A stretch of 64,000 bases of DNA from Zooshikella harenae (GTDB lineage: Bacteria > Pseudomonadota > Gammaproteobacteria > Pseudomonadales > Zooshikellaceae): contig NZ_JAGSOY010000027.1 in NCBI RefSeq assembly GCF_018837975.1, positions 1 to 64,000 on the forward strand. The letters are read 5' to 3'. The translations under genes and the position numbers were made by a program. Within the stretch, counting starts at the first letter, position 1, and each line of letters opens with the position of its first letter. The notes under the pieces are model-generated. The model worked only from the letters and a program-made list of their open reading frames with translations. It was not told the origin of the DNA and searched no databases. Of the stretch, positions 36,038-45,093 are shown in pieces.

Positions 36038-36066
36038 TCATATATCTTTTTCAGTTTAGGTATAAT
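36038..36066 (+). promoter_or_regulatory. Possible trpS promoter
   Basis: A perfect TATAAT at 36061-36066 lies 56 bases before the trpS ATG. The -35 region (about 36038-36043, TCATAT) is poor, so this is a tentative call. The gap 35582-36121 otherwise holds the palindrome at 35578 and the candidate small RNA. Confidence 0.4.
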
Positions 36067-36121
36067 TCTCTGCCTGAATAAAAGATCTATTTCCAGCAGG
36101 TTTCAGCAAAAAGAATATGTT

Positions 36122-37132
36122 ATGAAAAAGACCCGTGTTTTAACTGGTATTACGACCTCAGGGACACCGCATTTAGGTAATTATGTGGGAGCGATTCGTC
36201 CTGCTATAGAAGATAGCCGTAAAGAAAATGTCGAGTCATTTTTCTTCTTAGCGGATTATCATTCAATTATTAAAACTCGAGATCCAATCAGAGTTCATCA
36301 ATCTACCCGAGAGATTGCGGCTACCTGGCTGGCACTAGGTCTTGATGTTGATCGAGTCACTTTTTATCGACAGTCTGATATTCCTGAAATTACTGAGCTG
36401 TGTTGGATCTTGAACTGTATGACAGCCAAGGGGCTGATGAACAGAGCACATGCTTATAAAGCCGCTGTTCAACAAAATATTGATGATGAAGAAGCTGATC
36501 CTGATAAAGGAATAACAATGGGGTTATTCTCTTATCCTGTGCTAATGGCTGCAGATATTTTGATGTTTAATGCACACAGAGTACCTGTTGGTAGAGACCA
36601 GATTCAACATTTAGAAATGGCGCGGGACATAGCCGCTCGTATGAATCACCATTATAAGTTGAAATTTGCCTTGCCTGAAGCGGTTGTAGATGAAAATACG
36701 GCCGTATTAAATGGGCTTGATGGGCGAAAAATGAGTAAAAGCTACGATAATATTATTCCTCTTTTTGCTCCTGAGAAAAAGCTGCGTAAGCTGATAATGA
36801 AAATTAAAACAAACTGTCTTGAGCCTGGCGAACCAAAAGATCCAGACACCTGTACGTTGTTTCAGATCTTTTCTGCATTTGCAGCACCCAGTGAAGTTGA
36901 AGAAAAGCGTCAGCAGTACTATAACGGTGCGGGTTGGGGGGAGCTTAAGCAAGCGTTATTTGAATACCTCAATGAACAGTTACAAGGGCCAAGAGAGCGC
37001 TATGAGGCTCTTATGGATGACCCACAGTATGTTGAAACAGTGTTAAAAGCTGGGGCAGAAAAAGCGCGTGCTGAAGCGAAACCATTTTTACAAAAAATTC
37101 GGCATGGCATTGGTATTAGACCTATAGAATGA
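36122..37132 (+). CDS. trpS: Tryptophan-tRNA ligase
   Basis: A 336-residue class I aminoacyl-tRNA synthetase that charges tRNA-Trp. The HIGH-like ATP motif is TPHLGN (about 14-19), the second signature is GRKMSKS (about 201-207), and the tryptophan pocket region G-R-D-Q-I-Q-H-L-E is near 160. The length matches bacterial TrpRS. No leader peptide with Trp codons is obvious. A bidirectional terminator follows at once. Confidence 0.97.
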   Translation: MKKTRVLTGITTSGTPHLGNYVGAIRPAIEDSRKENVESFFFLADYHSIIKTRDPIRVHQSTREIAATWLALGLDVDRVTFYRQSDIPEITELCWILNCMTAKGLMNRAHAYKAAVQQNIDDEEADPDKGITMGLFSYPVLMAADILMFNAHRVPVGRDQIQHLEMARDIAARMNHHYKLKFALPEAVVDENTAVLNGLDGRKMSKSYDNIIPLFAPEKKLRKLIMKIKTNCLEPGEPKDPDTCTLFQIFSAFAAPSEVEEKRQQYYNGAGWGELKQALFEYLNEQLQGPRERYEALMDDPQYVETVLKAGAEKARAEAKPFLQKIRHGIGIRPIE

Positions 37133-37143
37133 AAATGTTCTAA

Positions 37144-37176
37144 AAAACAAAAAAGGCTGTTGATTACAGCCTTTTT
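37144..37176. terminator. Bidirectional terminator between trpS and phoD
   Basis: AAAAAAGGCTG and CAGCCTTTTTTT (about 37148-37178) form a stem around TTGATTA, with A-run and T-run on both sides, so it can end both the plus-strand trpS and the minus-strand phosphatase transcripts. Confidence 0.85.
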
Positions 37177-37205
37177 TTGTATCGAAATAACAGCTACAAG
37201 TTAAG

Positions 37206-38996
37206 TTAGCTGACATTTCGAGTGGATTTTTTAAACAACCAAGGTAGTTCAGTATACTTATGTACATGGGATATAGGTCGTTTAGTGAGTCCATTGCCTG
37301 TGCTTTCTTTGCTAACGCCGTAAACTACCCACTCACAGTGATCACGGAAAAACTCCAGTGTGGCATAACCATGATCATTCGCATTAAAGGTTTTAATATG
37401 TGGGTTATTGATACGGACAGCACCTTCACTAAATAAGCGAAGCAACTCAGGCTTTTTAACATCGTACTTAAGATGTTGTTCTATTCCGTCTAAAAAGGTT
37501 GTTGATGTGACAGAAGGTGCCATGAACTCAACGCCTATTAAATTATTATCTAACCCTGTATTAAGTGATTTTTCATAATCAACCTTTAAGTAGGAGGATA
37601 TGTTACAATGCAAATCACCCGTGAGTACAACAAAATTATCAACATTATAATTTCGAACAAACTCAGCTAATTGGCGGCGTTCATATTGAAAGCCATCCCA
37701 TGAGTCAACAGTAAGCAAGGCTAATTCCTGGCCTAATAATGTTGCAGCTAATCGCCCCATATAAGTTTGGTTCCCTAAAACATTCCATACTGTTTTAGAA
37801 CTACTTAAATTATTAAATAGCCATTCTTTTTGTTGGTAACCCAACATAGAATTTTCAGCATCATACTGATCAGTGCAGCCTATTGGAAAATAGCGTTCGA
37901 ATATTCGATTATTTCCACAAGGTGGCGCTGTGCGGTAGGAGCGTGTATCTAACATGTTAATAGTGACTAGGTCACCAAATGTGAAATGACGATAAATACG
38001 TAAGAATTGGTGAGGATGGGTTTTATCATAAGTGAGTGTTGCGCGAGTGGGTGTGTACTCAAACCAAGCTTGCTGTGCTGATAATTTAAGTGAGCGTAAT
38101 AAATCTATATTATTACCAAACTCACTGTCTTTAGTAAATGGGTGATCAGGTGCACCTAATGTATCTCGAGAATAATCCCAATAACAGTCATTCGCCGTTT
38201 CATGGTCATCACTGGTCATTATCCAGGTATGAGCTTCTAAGCAGGTTGTTAAATTATCATCTTGTCGATACCTACGATATATATGTCGGTAATCATCTAA
38301 GCTAGACGCATAACCTGCCTTGCTAGGTAACTTAATTTTCCTGTCTTCGTATTTATTGGCTTGAAAGCTTTTATCTCCAGTACTTTCGTAAATAAAGTCA
38401 CCTAAGTGCACAACAAAATCAATTGAACTGTCTTTTGCAATAAAGTTATATACACCATAATAACCGTTTGTAAAATCCTGGCAGGTTAAGACAGCTATTT
38501 TTAGGCTTTTTTGAATACTATGGTCTGATGATGTTGTTCGACATCGACCGATTTTACTTGAGGTATTTTTATAAATAAAACGATAATAATAAGTTTGGTT
38601 GGGTGCAAGCTGTCCATCCAGATCAATTTTTACAGTATAATCTAATAAAGAGTTTAATTGTTCAGGATGTACTTCACCTTGTAAATACAGAGATTCGCAA
38701 CGATTATCAAGACAAACCTGAAAGACTATAGGCTCATATTCATTGTACTCTGCTGGGTTGACTCTTGTCCAAAGAATGACACCACTGTTAGTTGGGTCTC
38801 CTGAAGCAATAGATTGTGGGAAAATTTTGTTTGCTTTATTGATATTTATAAGCCCATTGTCAGGCAATGGATAATCATTATTGTTAGTAATTAAATTAGG
38901 CGGTAGACTTTTTGCTTGACTGGAACTAATTATATAAGGTGAAGCTAATCCAGCACTCATTAGGCCAATAAACTTTCGACGGTTTAGGGCTGACAT
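37206..38996 (-). CDS. Alkaline phosphatase D family protein, Tat-exported
   Basis: A 596-residue secreted PhoD-like metallophosphatase/phosphodiesterase. The N-terminus MSALNRRKFIGLMSAGLA is a twin-arginine signal (N-R-R-K-F-I). The fibronectin-like N-domain (about 50-150; F-P-Q-S-I-A-S-G-D-P-T, W-T-R-V-N-P) and metal-site segments L-T-C-Q-D-F near 175, H-L-G-D-F-I-Y-E near 205, M-T-S-D-D-H-E near 270 and L-T-G-D-L-H near 475 are present. It probably releases phosphate from phospho-diesters or teichoic-acid-like polymers at the cell surface. No Pho-box could be identified with confidence in the AT-rich upstream 200 bases. Confidence 0.9.
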   Translation of the reverse strand: MSALNRRKFIGLMSAGLASPYIISSSQAKSLPPNLITNNNDYPLPDNGLININKANKIFPQSIASGDPTNSGVILWTRVNPAEYNEYEPIVFQVCLDNRCESLYLQGEVHPEQLNSLLDYTVKIDLDGQLAPNQTYYYRFIYKNTSSKIGRCRTTSSDHSIQKSLKIAVLTCQDFTNGYYGVYNFIAKDSSIDFVVHLGDFIYESTGDKSFQANKYEDRKIKLPSKAGYASSLDDYRHIYRRYRQDDNLTTCLEAHTWIMTSDDHETANDCYWDYSRDTLGAPDHPFTKDSEFGNNIDLLRSLKLSAQQAWFEYTPTRATLTYDKTHPHQFLRIYRHFTFGDLVTINMLDTRSYRTAPPCGNNRIFERYFPIGCTDQYDAENSMLGYQQKEWLFNNLSSSKTVWNVLGNQTYMGRLAATLLGQELALLTVDSWDGFQYERRQLAEFVRNYNVDNFVVLTGDLHCNISSYLKVDYEKSLNTGLDNNLIGVEFMAPSVTSTTFLDGIEQHLKYDVKKPELLRLFSEGAVRINNPHIKTFNANDHGYATLEFFRDHCEWVVYGVSKESTGNGLTKRPISHVHKYTELPWLFKKSTRNVS

Positions 38997-39195
38997 ACAT
39001 TTTCCTTTATTATTGTCATTTTGCTTGGTGACGGAAAAGGAAATTAGCAGTTGAATGTTAATATTTCTTTAAATAAATATTATTCTTATGTATGTGCCTA
39101 TTTGTAAGTAAGTTGAAACTTTTCAAAAATAAAAACTAATCTATTCGTATATTATGTATTTATAATGTAATAAAGTGGAAAATAGTAAATTAAAT

Positions 39196-40320
39196 TTAGG
39201 ACAAATTTTTACCAACGGTTTTTCGTAACCGTTGTAGTGATACTGAAAAGAAAATTATGCCAATAACAATAATCGTGAGTAAGGACCCCCAAACAACGGT
39301 TAAGTCTGCTTGACGAAATAATACCGCGCTACTGAACTCAACAAAGTGGGTTGATGGAAAAACCTTCATAAGGTATTGAATAGCAAAAGGCATATTATCT
39401 AAAGGTGTGATTCCTCCGGATAACACATTCATAACAACAACTATGGGTAGAAACAGTAGCCCAAGTTGAGGCATTGAGTTTGCGACTGTACCCAAGAAAA
39501 TACCTAATGAGGTTACAGCAAACAAGTAACTACATGTACCAATGATAAATAGCCCTATTTCACCTCGAATAGGAATAGATAAAGCTTCACCAATAATCAG
39601 CTTCAACGATAGAAGTGATGCTAAAACAATGACTAGTCCATTAGACCAAATTTTAGCAAGCATAATTTCTGCTGGCGTTAAAGGCATTACCAGTAGGTGT
39701 TCAATAGTACCATGCTCTCTTTCTCTAATTAACGCTGCACCTGTTAGAACGATAGCAAGCATGCCAATAACATTAATAAACTGGTTCACTGACATAAACC
39801 AACTGCTATATAAGTTTTCGTTGAATCTAACTCGAATATTCAAGTTTATGAGATCTTGCGCTGAGACTTCGTGATTAAAAAATTGCGTTACTTCACTCGT
39901 TATTATTTGATTAATATAATCTAAACCGATGACGGCTTGGCTCATCGCGGTTGCATCAATATAAACTTGAATGTTCGCTTCATTCCCATGAGATATATTT
40001 TGGGAAAACTTGCTGGGAATGAGTAAGACAAAGGTATAAATACCTTGGCTCATATTTTTGTCAATTTCATTAAATTGAATAATATGTGGTTTTTGAAAGT
40101 AAGGAGGGAGAAGAGAAGTATATAATTGACGAGACAGCGGCGAATTATCTTCATCTACGACAGCTATAGCTGCATTACGCATTTCTAACCCTGTTTCTTT
40201 GGCAGGAACGTAAATAAAAACAGTAAACGCGAATGTCATGAGAAAAAGCATAACTTTGTCTTGACGTAAGCTGGCTATTTCTTTTAACCCCAGCCAAAAA
40301 ATAGACTGTAGAAACTTCAT
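39196..40320 (-). CDS. ABC-2 type permease (YhhJ-like)
   Basis: A 374-residue inner-membrane permease with one N-terminal helix (VMLFLMTFAFTVFIYVPA), a periplasmic loop of about 130 residues and five C-terminal helices with the ABC-2 motif E-R-E-H-G-T-I-E-H-L-L-V-M-P. From its ATG at 40320 it is 1 base from the RbbA-like stop; the longer reading frame to 40383 would overlap that gene and lacks support. Third gene of a YhiI-RbbA-YhhJ-type operon that exports an unknown substrate with the help of TolC-like channels. Confidence 0.9.
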   Translation of the reverse strand: MKFLQSIFWLGLKEIASLRQDKVMLFLMTFAFTVFIYVPAKETGLEMRNAAIAVVDEDNSPLSRQLYTSLLPPYFQKPHIIQFNEIDKNMSQGIYTFVLLIPSKFSQNISHGNEANIQVYIDATAMSQAVIGLDYINQIITSEVTQFFNHEVSAQDLINLNIRVRFNENLYSSWFMSVNQFINVIGMLAIVLTGAALIREREHGTIEHLLVMPLTPAEIMLAKIWSNGLVIVLASLLSLKLIIGEALSIPIRGEIGLFIIGTCSYLFAVTSLGIFLGTVANSMPQLGLLFLPIVVVMNVLSGGITPLDNMPFAIQYLMKVFPSTHFVEFSSAVLFRQADLTVVWGSLLTIIVIGIIFFSVSLQRLRKTVGKNLS

Positions 40321-40321
40321 A

Positions 40322-43066
40322 TTAATGTTCCTGTTTAGGTAAAAATAATGCACTAAGTAACGTGAACACAATAAAGAAGCCAATAATTGCGAGAAAATTT
40401 GGTTTGAGATCAGCCCAAGTGGCGGCTTTAGTAAAAACGCCTACTGTAATATTTAAATAATAAGCGGCAGGGAAATAGGTTGACATCACTGAAGCACCTC
40501 CTGAAAGCGATGCAACAGGACTTATTAAACCTGAAAAATTAATTGATGGAATGATGGTGATAATCAAAGTACCAAATAAAGCGGCAACTTGGGTCGTGGT
40601 GAATGTGGAAATGAGTAAACCTAAAGCGGTCGTTGCTACAACATATAGACCAGAACCAATAACTAATAACCAGAAACTGCCCTTAACAGGAACACCGAAA
40701 AACAGCCAAGTCACAAGAAACAGTGATATAAAATTAATAAATGAAAGTGAAATGTAAGGCAGTTGTTTCCCCCATAAAAACTCGAGACGTGTAGTGGGGG
40801 TAGCATAGTAATTTGTAATAGAGCCTAACTCTTTTTCACGCACTACTGCAACAGCCATAAGCATGGCAGGAATAAAAGTCAGGAGCGTTGCCATAACACC
40901 AGGCACAATGGCATATATACTTTCAATGCTTTGGTTATAACGAAAACGAGGCTCAATCTTTAATTGGTGATATGTTTGACGGGCACTGGTTTTACTTAAT
41001 TGTTGCAGGTAATTTTGATGAACACCTTGCACATAACCGCGAATTGTTTCTGCCCGAAAGGGCATTGCTCCATCAATCCATATTCCCACTTCAGGAGATT
41101 CTTTCTTAAGTATTTGTCGTCCAAATTGGGGGGGAATCTCAATCACCAGCTCAATTTCACCCTTAGTAAGCGCATGTTCAGCTTGCTGGTTATTGCCTAC
41201 CACCAGTTGCTGTTGAAAATACTTAGACCCTTCAAATGCTTCTAGATAGTGACGGCTGTATTGTGTTTGATCGTGATCTAATACGGCATACTTCATATGG
41301 TTTACATCCATAGATATTCCGTATCCCATCACAACCAATAAAAAAATGGGGCCTAATAATGCAAATAAGAAACGAATAGGGTCACGCTGAATTTCCATGG
41401 TTTCACGTTGAGCATAGGCCCATAAGCGTTGCCAGGATAACAGTGAGGCTTGTGAGTGCTTTTTTAGCGTAGGTGGAGACTGTTTGCTATCAGTATCACG
41501 ACTTGATATTGAAAGTTGAGTTTTTTGATCCGCTTCTGTCTGTTCACTTTCCTGTAGATATTGGATAAATGCAGCTTCTAAATTAGAAGCTTGCTTTTCA
41601 CTAACAAGTTTCTCTGTTGTACCAGCAGCTAAAACTTTTCCGGCATGCATCAGTGAAATTCTATCACAACGTTCAGCCTCATTCATAAAATGAGTTGAAA
41701 TAAAAATGGTGACATTTTCCTTTCGTGATAGCTCTGCCAATAACTGCCAAAACTGGTCTCTGGCGATTGGGTCAACACCAGAGGTTGGCTCATCAAGAAT
41801 CAGAATTTTTGGGCGATGAATGATGGCAACAGCCAACGACAAACGTTGTTTAATACCTAGTGGTAAATCTACAGTCAGTTCATCAGCCACATTTGCTAAT
41901 GACATACGCGAAAGTAATTCATGTATTCGGCGATTCGTTTCGTCATGGGATAACTGAAATAAGCGAGCATGTAATAATAAGTTTTGTTTAACCGTAAGTT
42001 CTTGGTAAAGAGAAAAGTTCTGTGACATAAAGCCAATGTTTTTGCGGTGCGAAAGACTTCTGCTATTCATTGGTTCGCCAAATAACGTAGCTTTGCCTTC
42101 AGTTGGTGGTAATAAGCCTGTTAGCATTTTCATTGTGGTGGTTTTTCCACAACCATTAGAACCAAGAAAACCAAAAATTTCGCCTTGGTATATGCGAAAA
42201 TTAACCTGATCAACAGCCGTAAAATCGCCAAAACGTTTTGTTAACTGGCTAGCTTCAATTGCAACTGGTTTGCTGTTCTGTTGATAAGGTGGAATGCTTA
42301 AATTAGCTTGTTGGGTGTGCTCTGGTTGTAATGCTTTAAAGGCTTCATCCAGATTTTTTGTGAGGGTTTGTTGGCAGAGTGCTTTAGGGCTACCTGTTGC
42401 TAAAATTTTGCCATTATAGAGTGCTGCGAGCGAGTCATAGCGCTCTGCTTCTTCCATATAGGCTGTTGCAACAAGGATGGTCATATCAGGCGTTCGAGCT
42501 TTTATTCGTTTAATTAACTCCCAAAATTGTAAACGTGATAAAGGATCAACACCCGTTGTAGGCTCATCTAAAATGAGTAAATCGGGATCATGGATCAGGG
42601 CACAGCAAAGCCCAAGTTTTTGCTTCATACCGCCAGATAATTTGCCTGCGGGACGTTTGGCAAAAGGCGCTAAGCCAGTAGCGGCCAATAATTCCTCAAT
42701 ATGTTGTCTGCGTTGCTGGTGATTTTGTCCAAAAAGCTGGCTAAAAAAGCGTAAGTTTTCATACACAGATAGTGTGGCATAAAGGTTTTTACCAAGCCCC
42801 TGTGGCATATAGGCTATACGGTGACATAACTGATTTCTAACATGATTAAGCTTGATATTTTGTGAAAATAAATGCACTTCACCGTGTTGAATCTTTTTTA
42901 CTCCAGCAATTAAACTTAATAATGTTGACTTACCGACACCATCAGGACCAATTAAACCTGCGATAGACCCTTTTTCGATACTCAGTGATATGTCAGCCAG
43001 AGCTAACTGCTGCTTATAATGATGGGTGACTTGAGTGACTGATACGACTTCATCTGGCTTATCCAT
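40322..43066 (-). CDS. rbbA: RbbA-type ABC exporter: two ATPase domains fused to an ABC-2 permease
   Basis: A 914-residue fusion protein. Two nucleotide-binding domains in tandem have Walker A loops GPDGVGKST (about 40) and GSNGCGKTT (about 310), signatures L-S-G-G-M and an altered D-L-P-L-G-I-K-Q in the second, and Walker B LLILDEPTTGVDP and LILDEPTSGVDP. A C-terminal ABC-2 permease (about 550-914) has six helices. E. coli RbbA was described as ribosome-associated, but the neighbours (HlyD-type adaptor and second permease) favour a membrane exporter. The degenerate second signature suggests asymmetric ATP sites. Confidence 0.92.
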   Translation of the reverse strand: MDKPDEVVSVTQVTHHYKQQLALADISLSIEKGSIAGLIGPDGVGKSTLLSLIAGVKKIQHGEVHLFSQNIKLNHVRNQLCHRIAYMPQGLGKNLYATLSVYENLRFFSQLFGQNHQQRRQHIEELLAATGLAPFAKRPAGKLSGGMKQKLGLCCALIHDPDLLILDEPTTGVDPLSRLQFWELIKRIKARTPDMTILVATAYMEEAERYDSLAALYNGKILATGSPKALCQQTLTKNLDEAFKALQPEHTQQANLSIPPYQQNSKPVAIEASQLTKRFGDFTAVDQVNFRIYQGEIFGFLGSNGCGKTTTMKMLTGLLPPTEGKATLFGEPMNSRSLSHRKNIGFMSQNFSLYQELTVKQNLLLHARLFQLSHDETNRRIHELLSRMSLANVADELTVDLPLGIKQRLSLAVAIIHRPKILILDEPTSGVDPIARDQFWQLLAELSRKENVTIFISTHFMNEAERCDRISLMHAGKVLAAGTTEKLVSEKQASNLEAAFIQYLQESEQTEADQKTQLSISSRDTDSKQSPPTLKKHSQASLLSWQRLWAYAQRETMEIQRDPIRFLFALLGPIFLLVVMGYGISMDVNHMKYAVLDHDQTQYSRHYLEAFEGSKYFQQQLVVGNNQQAEHALTKGEIELVIEIPPQFGRQILKKESPEVGIWIDGAMPFRAETIRGYVQGVHQNYLQQLSKTSARQTYHQLKIEPRFRYNQSIESIYAIVPGVMATLLTFIPAMLMAVAVVREKELGSITNYYATPTTRLEFLWGKQLPYISLSFINFISLFLVTWLFFGVPVKGSFWLLVIGSGLYVVATTALGLLISTFTTTQVAALFGTLIITIIPSINFSGLISPVASLSGGASVMSTYFPAAYYLNITVGVFTKAATWADLKPNFLAIIGFFIVFTLLSALFLPKQEH

Positions 43067-43178
43067 GAGAATGCCTTTATTTCATCGCGATAAAGAGCTG
43101 CGTCTATAGTCTTAAGCACTTAGTACAAGAAAGATTACACTCAGCTATTTTCTAAATAGCTTTTAGTAAGACCTAACG

Positions 43179-44153
43179 TCAAAGAATATCCGACCATTTT
43201 GCTTCAGAATTGAGCTTTATATAAGCCATACCTGGCATACCAGGTTTGATTAGATCAATATGGTCTTGTAAAAAAGCGTTGTTTACACGTACTTTAATTC
43301 TAAAGCGTAACTTGCTCCGTTCTTCTCGGGTTTCTACGACCTTAGGAGTAAATTGAGCTAGAGGGGAAATAAAGCTGACCTTAGCAGGGATGTGTAAGTC
43401 TTGGAAAGCATCTAAAATAATACGTGCATCACTTCCCACACTTACCTTACCTGCATCAGCCTCACTTAAAAAGACCGTCATATAAACATCTGACAAATCG
43501 ATTATGGTTAAAATTTTACTGCCACTAGCAACAATTTCACCAGGTTCTGCAATGCGATAGAGTACTCTGCCAGAAACGGGGGAAGTAATGCTACTGTCTT
43601 CTAAATCAACTTGAAGACGTTCTGCAGAGGCTTGTGCTGCTTGTATCGACGCATCTGCAACTTCAACCATCGCTTCTGCAGCTGCACATACAGCTTGAGT
43701 TGTTTCAACTTTAAGTTGAGCTGTATCTAAATCATCTTCAGAAGCAAATTTGCGTTGGATAAGGTCTTGTGTTCTTTGTAGCTGTTTTTTGGCGTACTTA
43801 CATTCACTATTCCGTTCTTCAACAACTGCCATTGCTCGTTGACGTTCGACTTTTGCTTTTAATATTTGTGAATCCGCTTGTTTGAGTTGAGCTTCAAGTG
43901 TTTTGGTATCCATTTTTACAACAAGCTGATTTTCAACAACTTTATCTCCTTCCTTGACGGTGACCCGTTCTATACGCCCAGGGAGTTTGCTGGCAATGTG
44001 GACATCATTAGCTTCCAAGCGACCATTCCCCATCGCAAAGTGGGTAGGTGCACTGGCATAGTAGAAAGTGTAATAGATAGCATTCACTACACCCGCTAGT
44101 ACCAGCAAGCCAAAAATCCAGTATAGAATAGGTGATTTTTTGCTCGTACTCAT
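43179..44153 (-). CDS. HlyD/YhiI-type periplasmic adaptor
   Basis: About 324 residues from the ATG at 44153, which has AGGTGG 8 bases upstream (the GTG at 44165 lies in that site). One N-terminal membrane anchor (PILYWIFGLLVLAGVVNAIYY split in two by charged flanks), a biotinyl-lipoyl-like domain with L-P-G-R-I-E-R-V-T-V-K-E-G-D, a long coiled-coil hairpin (about 85-205) and a second lipoyl half with I-T-S-P-V-S-G-R-V-L-Y. It should link the RbbA/YhhJ inner-membrane exporter to an outer-membrane channel encoded elsewhere. First gene of the operon. Confidence 0.9.
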   Translation of the reverse strand: MSTSKKSPILYWIFGLLVLAGVVNAIYYTFYYASAPTHFAMGNGRLEANDVHIASKLPGRIERVTVKEGDKVVENQLVVKMDTKTLEAQLKQADSQILKAKVERQRAMAVVEERNSECKYAKKQLQRTQDLIQRKFASEDDLDTAQLKVETTQAVCAAAEAMVEVADASIQAAQASAERLQVDLEDSSITSPVSGRVLYRIAEPGEIVASGSKILTIIDLSDVYMTVFLSEADAGKVSVGSDARIILDAFQDLHIPAKVSFISPLAQFTPKVVETREERSKLRFRIKVRVNNAFLQDHIDLIKPGMPGMAYIKLNSEAKWSDIL

Positions 44154-44293
44154 TGAATTGACCACCTAATAGTCCGTTATGTAATACTAACGATTTATGC
44201 TTTATCCTGTATATCCATTATTGATATTAACTTTGTGCAGGATCTATTAATACCAAACAAGTTGTTTATTTACTACTGTCTGGAGCAATAAGT

Positions 44294-44917
44294 ATGAAAG
44301 AAAAGCAACCTAATGACGTTATTACTACTTGGTTTGGTGAATTAGATTCAGAGGGTAATACTTCTTCAGAAATACGTAACAAATGGTTTAATGCCGCAGC
44401 TGATGATGACTATGAGTTTCGTAACAAATTTGAACCATCGGTATTTGCAGCAGCAGATGGCATGCTTAATAATTGGGAAGATAGCGCAGAGGGACGGTTG
44501 GCACTAATCATCTTGTTAGACCAAATCCCGAGAAATATTTATCGCTCAACATCGAATGCATTTAAATATGATGCTATTGCGTTAAATCATGCTAAACAGG
44601 CCGTACAATCAGGGCAAGACAAACAGCTACCATACCTAATGCGTGTTTTCTGCTATATGCCATATGAACACTCTGAAAGTCTGGCTGATCAACAACAGGC
44701 CGTGAAACTGTTTAAAGAAATTGCGGATGAAGTTGAGCCTTCATCTTCTTTGTATTCCCAGATGCAGTCATTCTATGATTATGCTGTGCAACACTTAGAG
44801 ATTATTGAGCAATTTGGTCGCTTTCCCCATCGTAATAACACGCTAGGGCGTGCATCAACGCTTGATGAAGAACGCTATTTGGAGGAAGAAAAAACTCATT
44901 TTGGCCAGAAATCATAG
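44294..44917 (+). CDS. DUF924 family protein
   Basis: A 207-residue all-helical soluble protein of the DUF924 family, whose structure is TPR-like; no reaction is established. The family pattern is clear: W-F-x-x-x and the K-W-F-N-A-A-A-D-D-D-Y-E-F-R segment near 37, then L-A-L-I-I-L-L-D-Q-I-P-R-N-I-Y-R near 70, Y-L-M-R-V-F-C-Y-M-P-Y-E-H-S-E near 113 and F-G-R-F-P-H-R-N near 178. ATG at 44294. Divergent from the adaptor gene and not in an operon. Confidence 0.9.
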   Translation: MKEKQPNDVITTWFGELDSEGNTSSEIRNKWFNAAADDDYEFRNKFEPSVFAAADGMLNNWEDSAEGRLALIILLDQIPRNIYRSTSNAFKYDAIALNHAKQAVQSGQDKQLPYLMRVFCYMPYEHSESLADQQQAVKLFKEIADEVEPSSSLYSQMQSFYDYAVQHLEIIEQFGRFPHRNNTLGRASTLDEERYLEEEKTHFGQKS

Positions 44918-44991
44918 GTTTTATTTTTTGCTAATCAATCTTATGTAGGTTATCTATAACGCTTACCCTTGGTTATGGGTGTTATGTAGCT

Positions 44992-45029
44992 GGGCTCTCA
45001 CAAAAAAAACACTATTTTTAGAGATGCCC
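44992..45029. repeat. Dispersed hairpin repeat, copy 2
   Basis: GGGCTCTC, an A8 run, CACTATTTTT, then AGAGATGCCC. It matches the arrangement at 11646-11682, and its ends pair as GGGC-TCTC with GAGA-T-GCCC. It sits between the convergent DUF924 and choice-of-anchor I genes. Confidence 0.5.
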
Positions 45030-45093
45030 TCTACTCTATATGGTTAAAAACTACATATCCGTTTTTCAAACACAAGTTAATAATATACGGTTT

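Noticed and set aside
40322..43066. RbbA as a purely ribosome-associated ATPase
   Set aside because: Although the family name comes from E. coli ribosome work, the ABC-2 membrane domain and the flanking HlyD-type adaptor and permease make an exporter more likely here.
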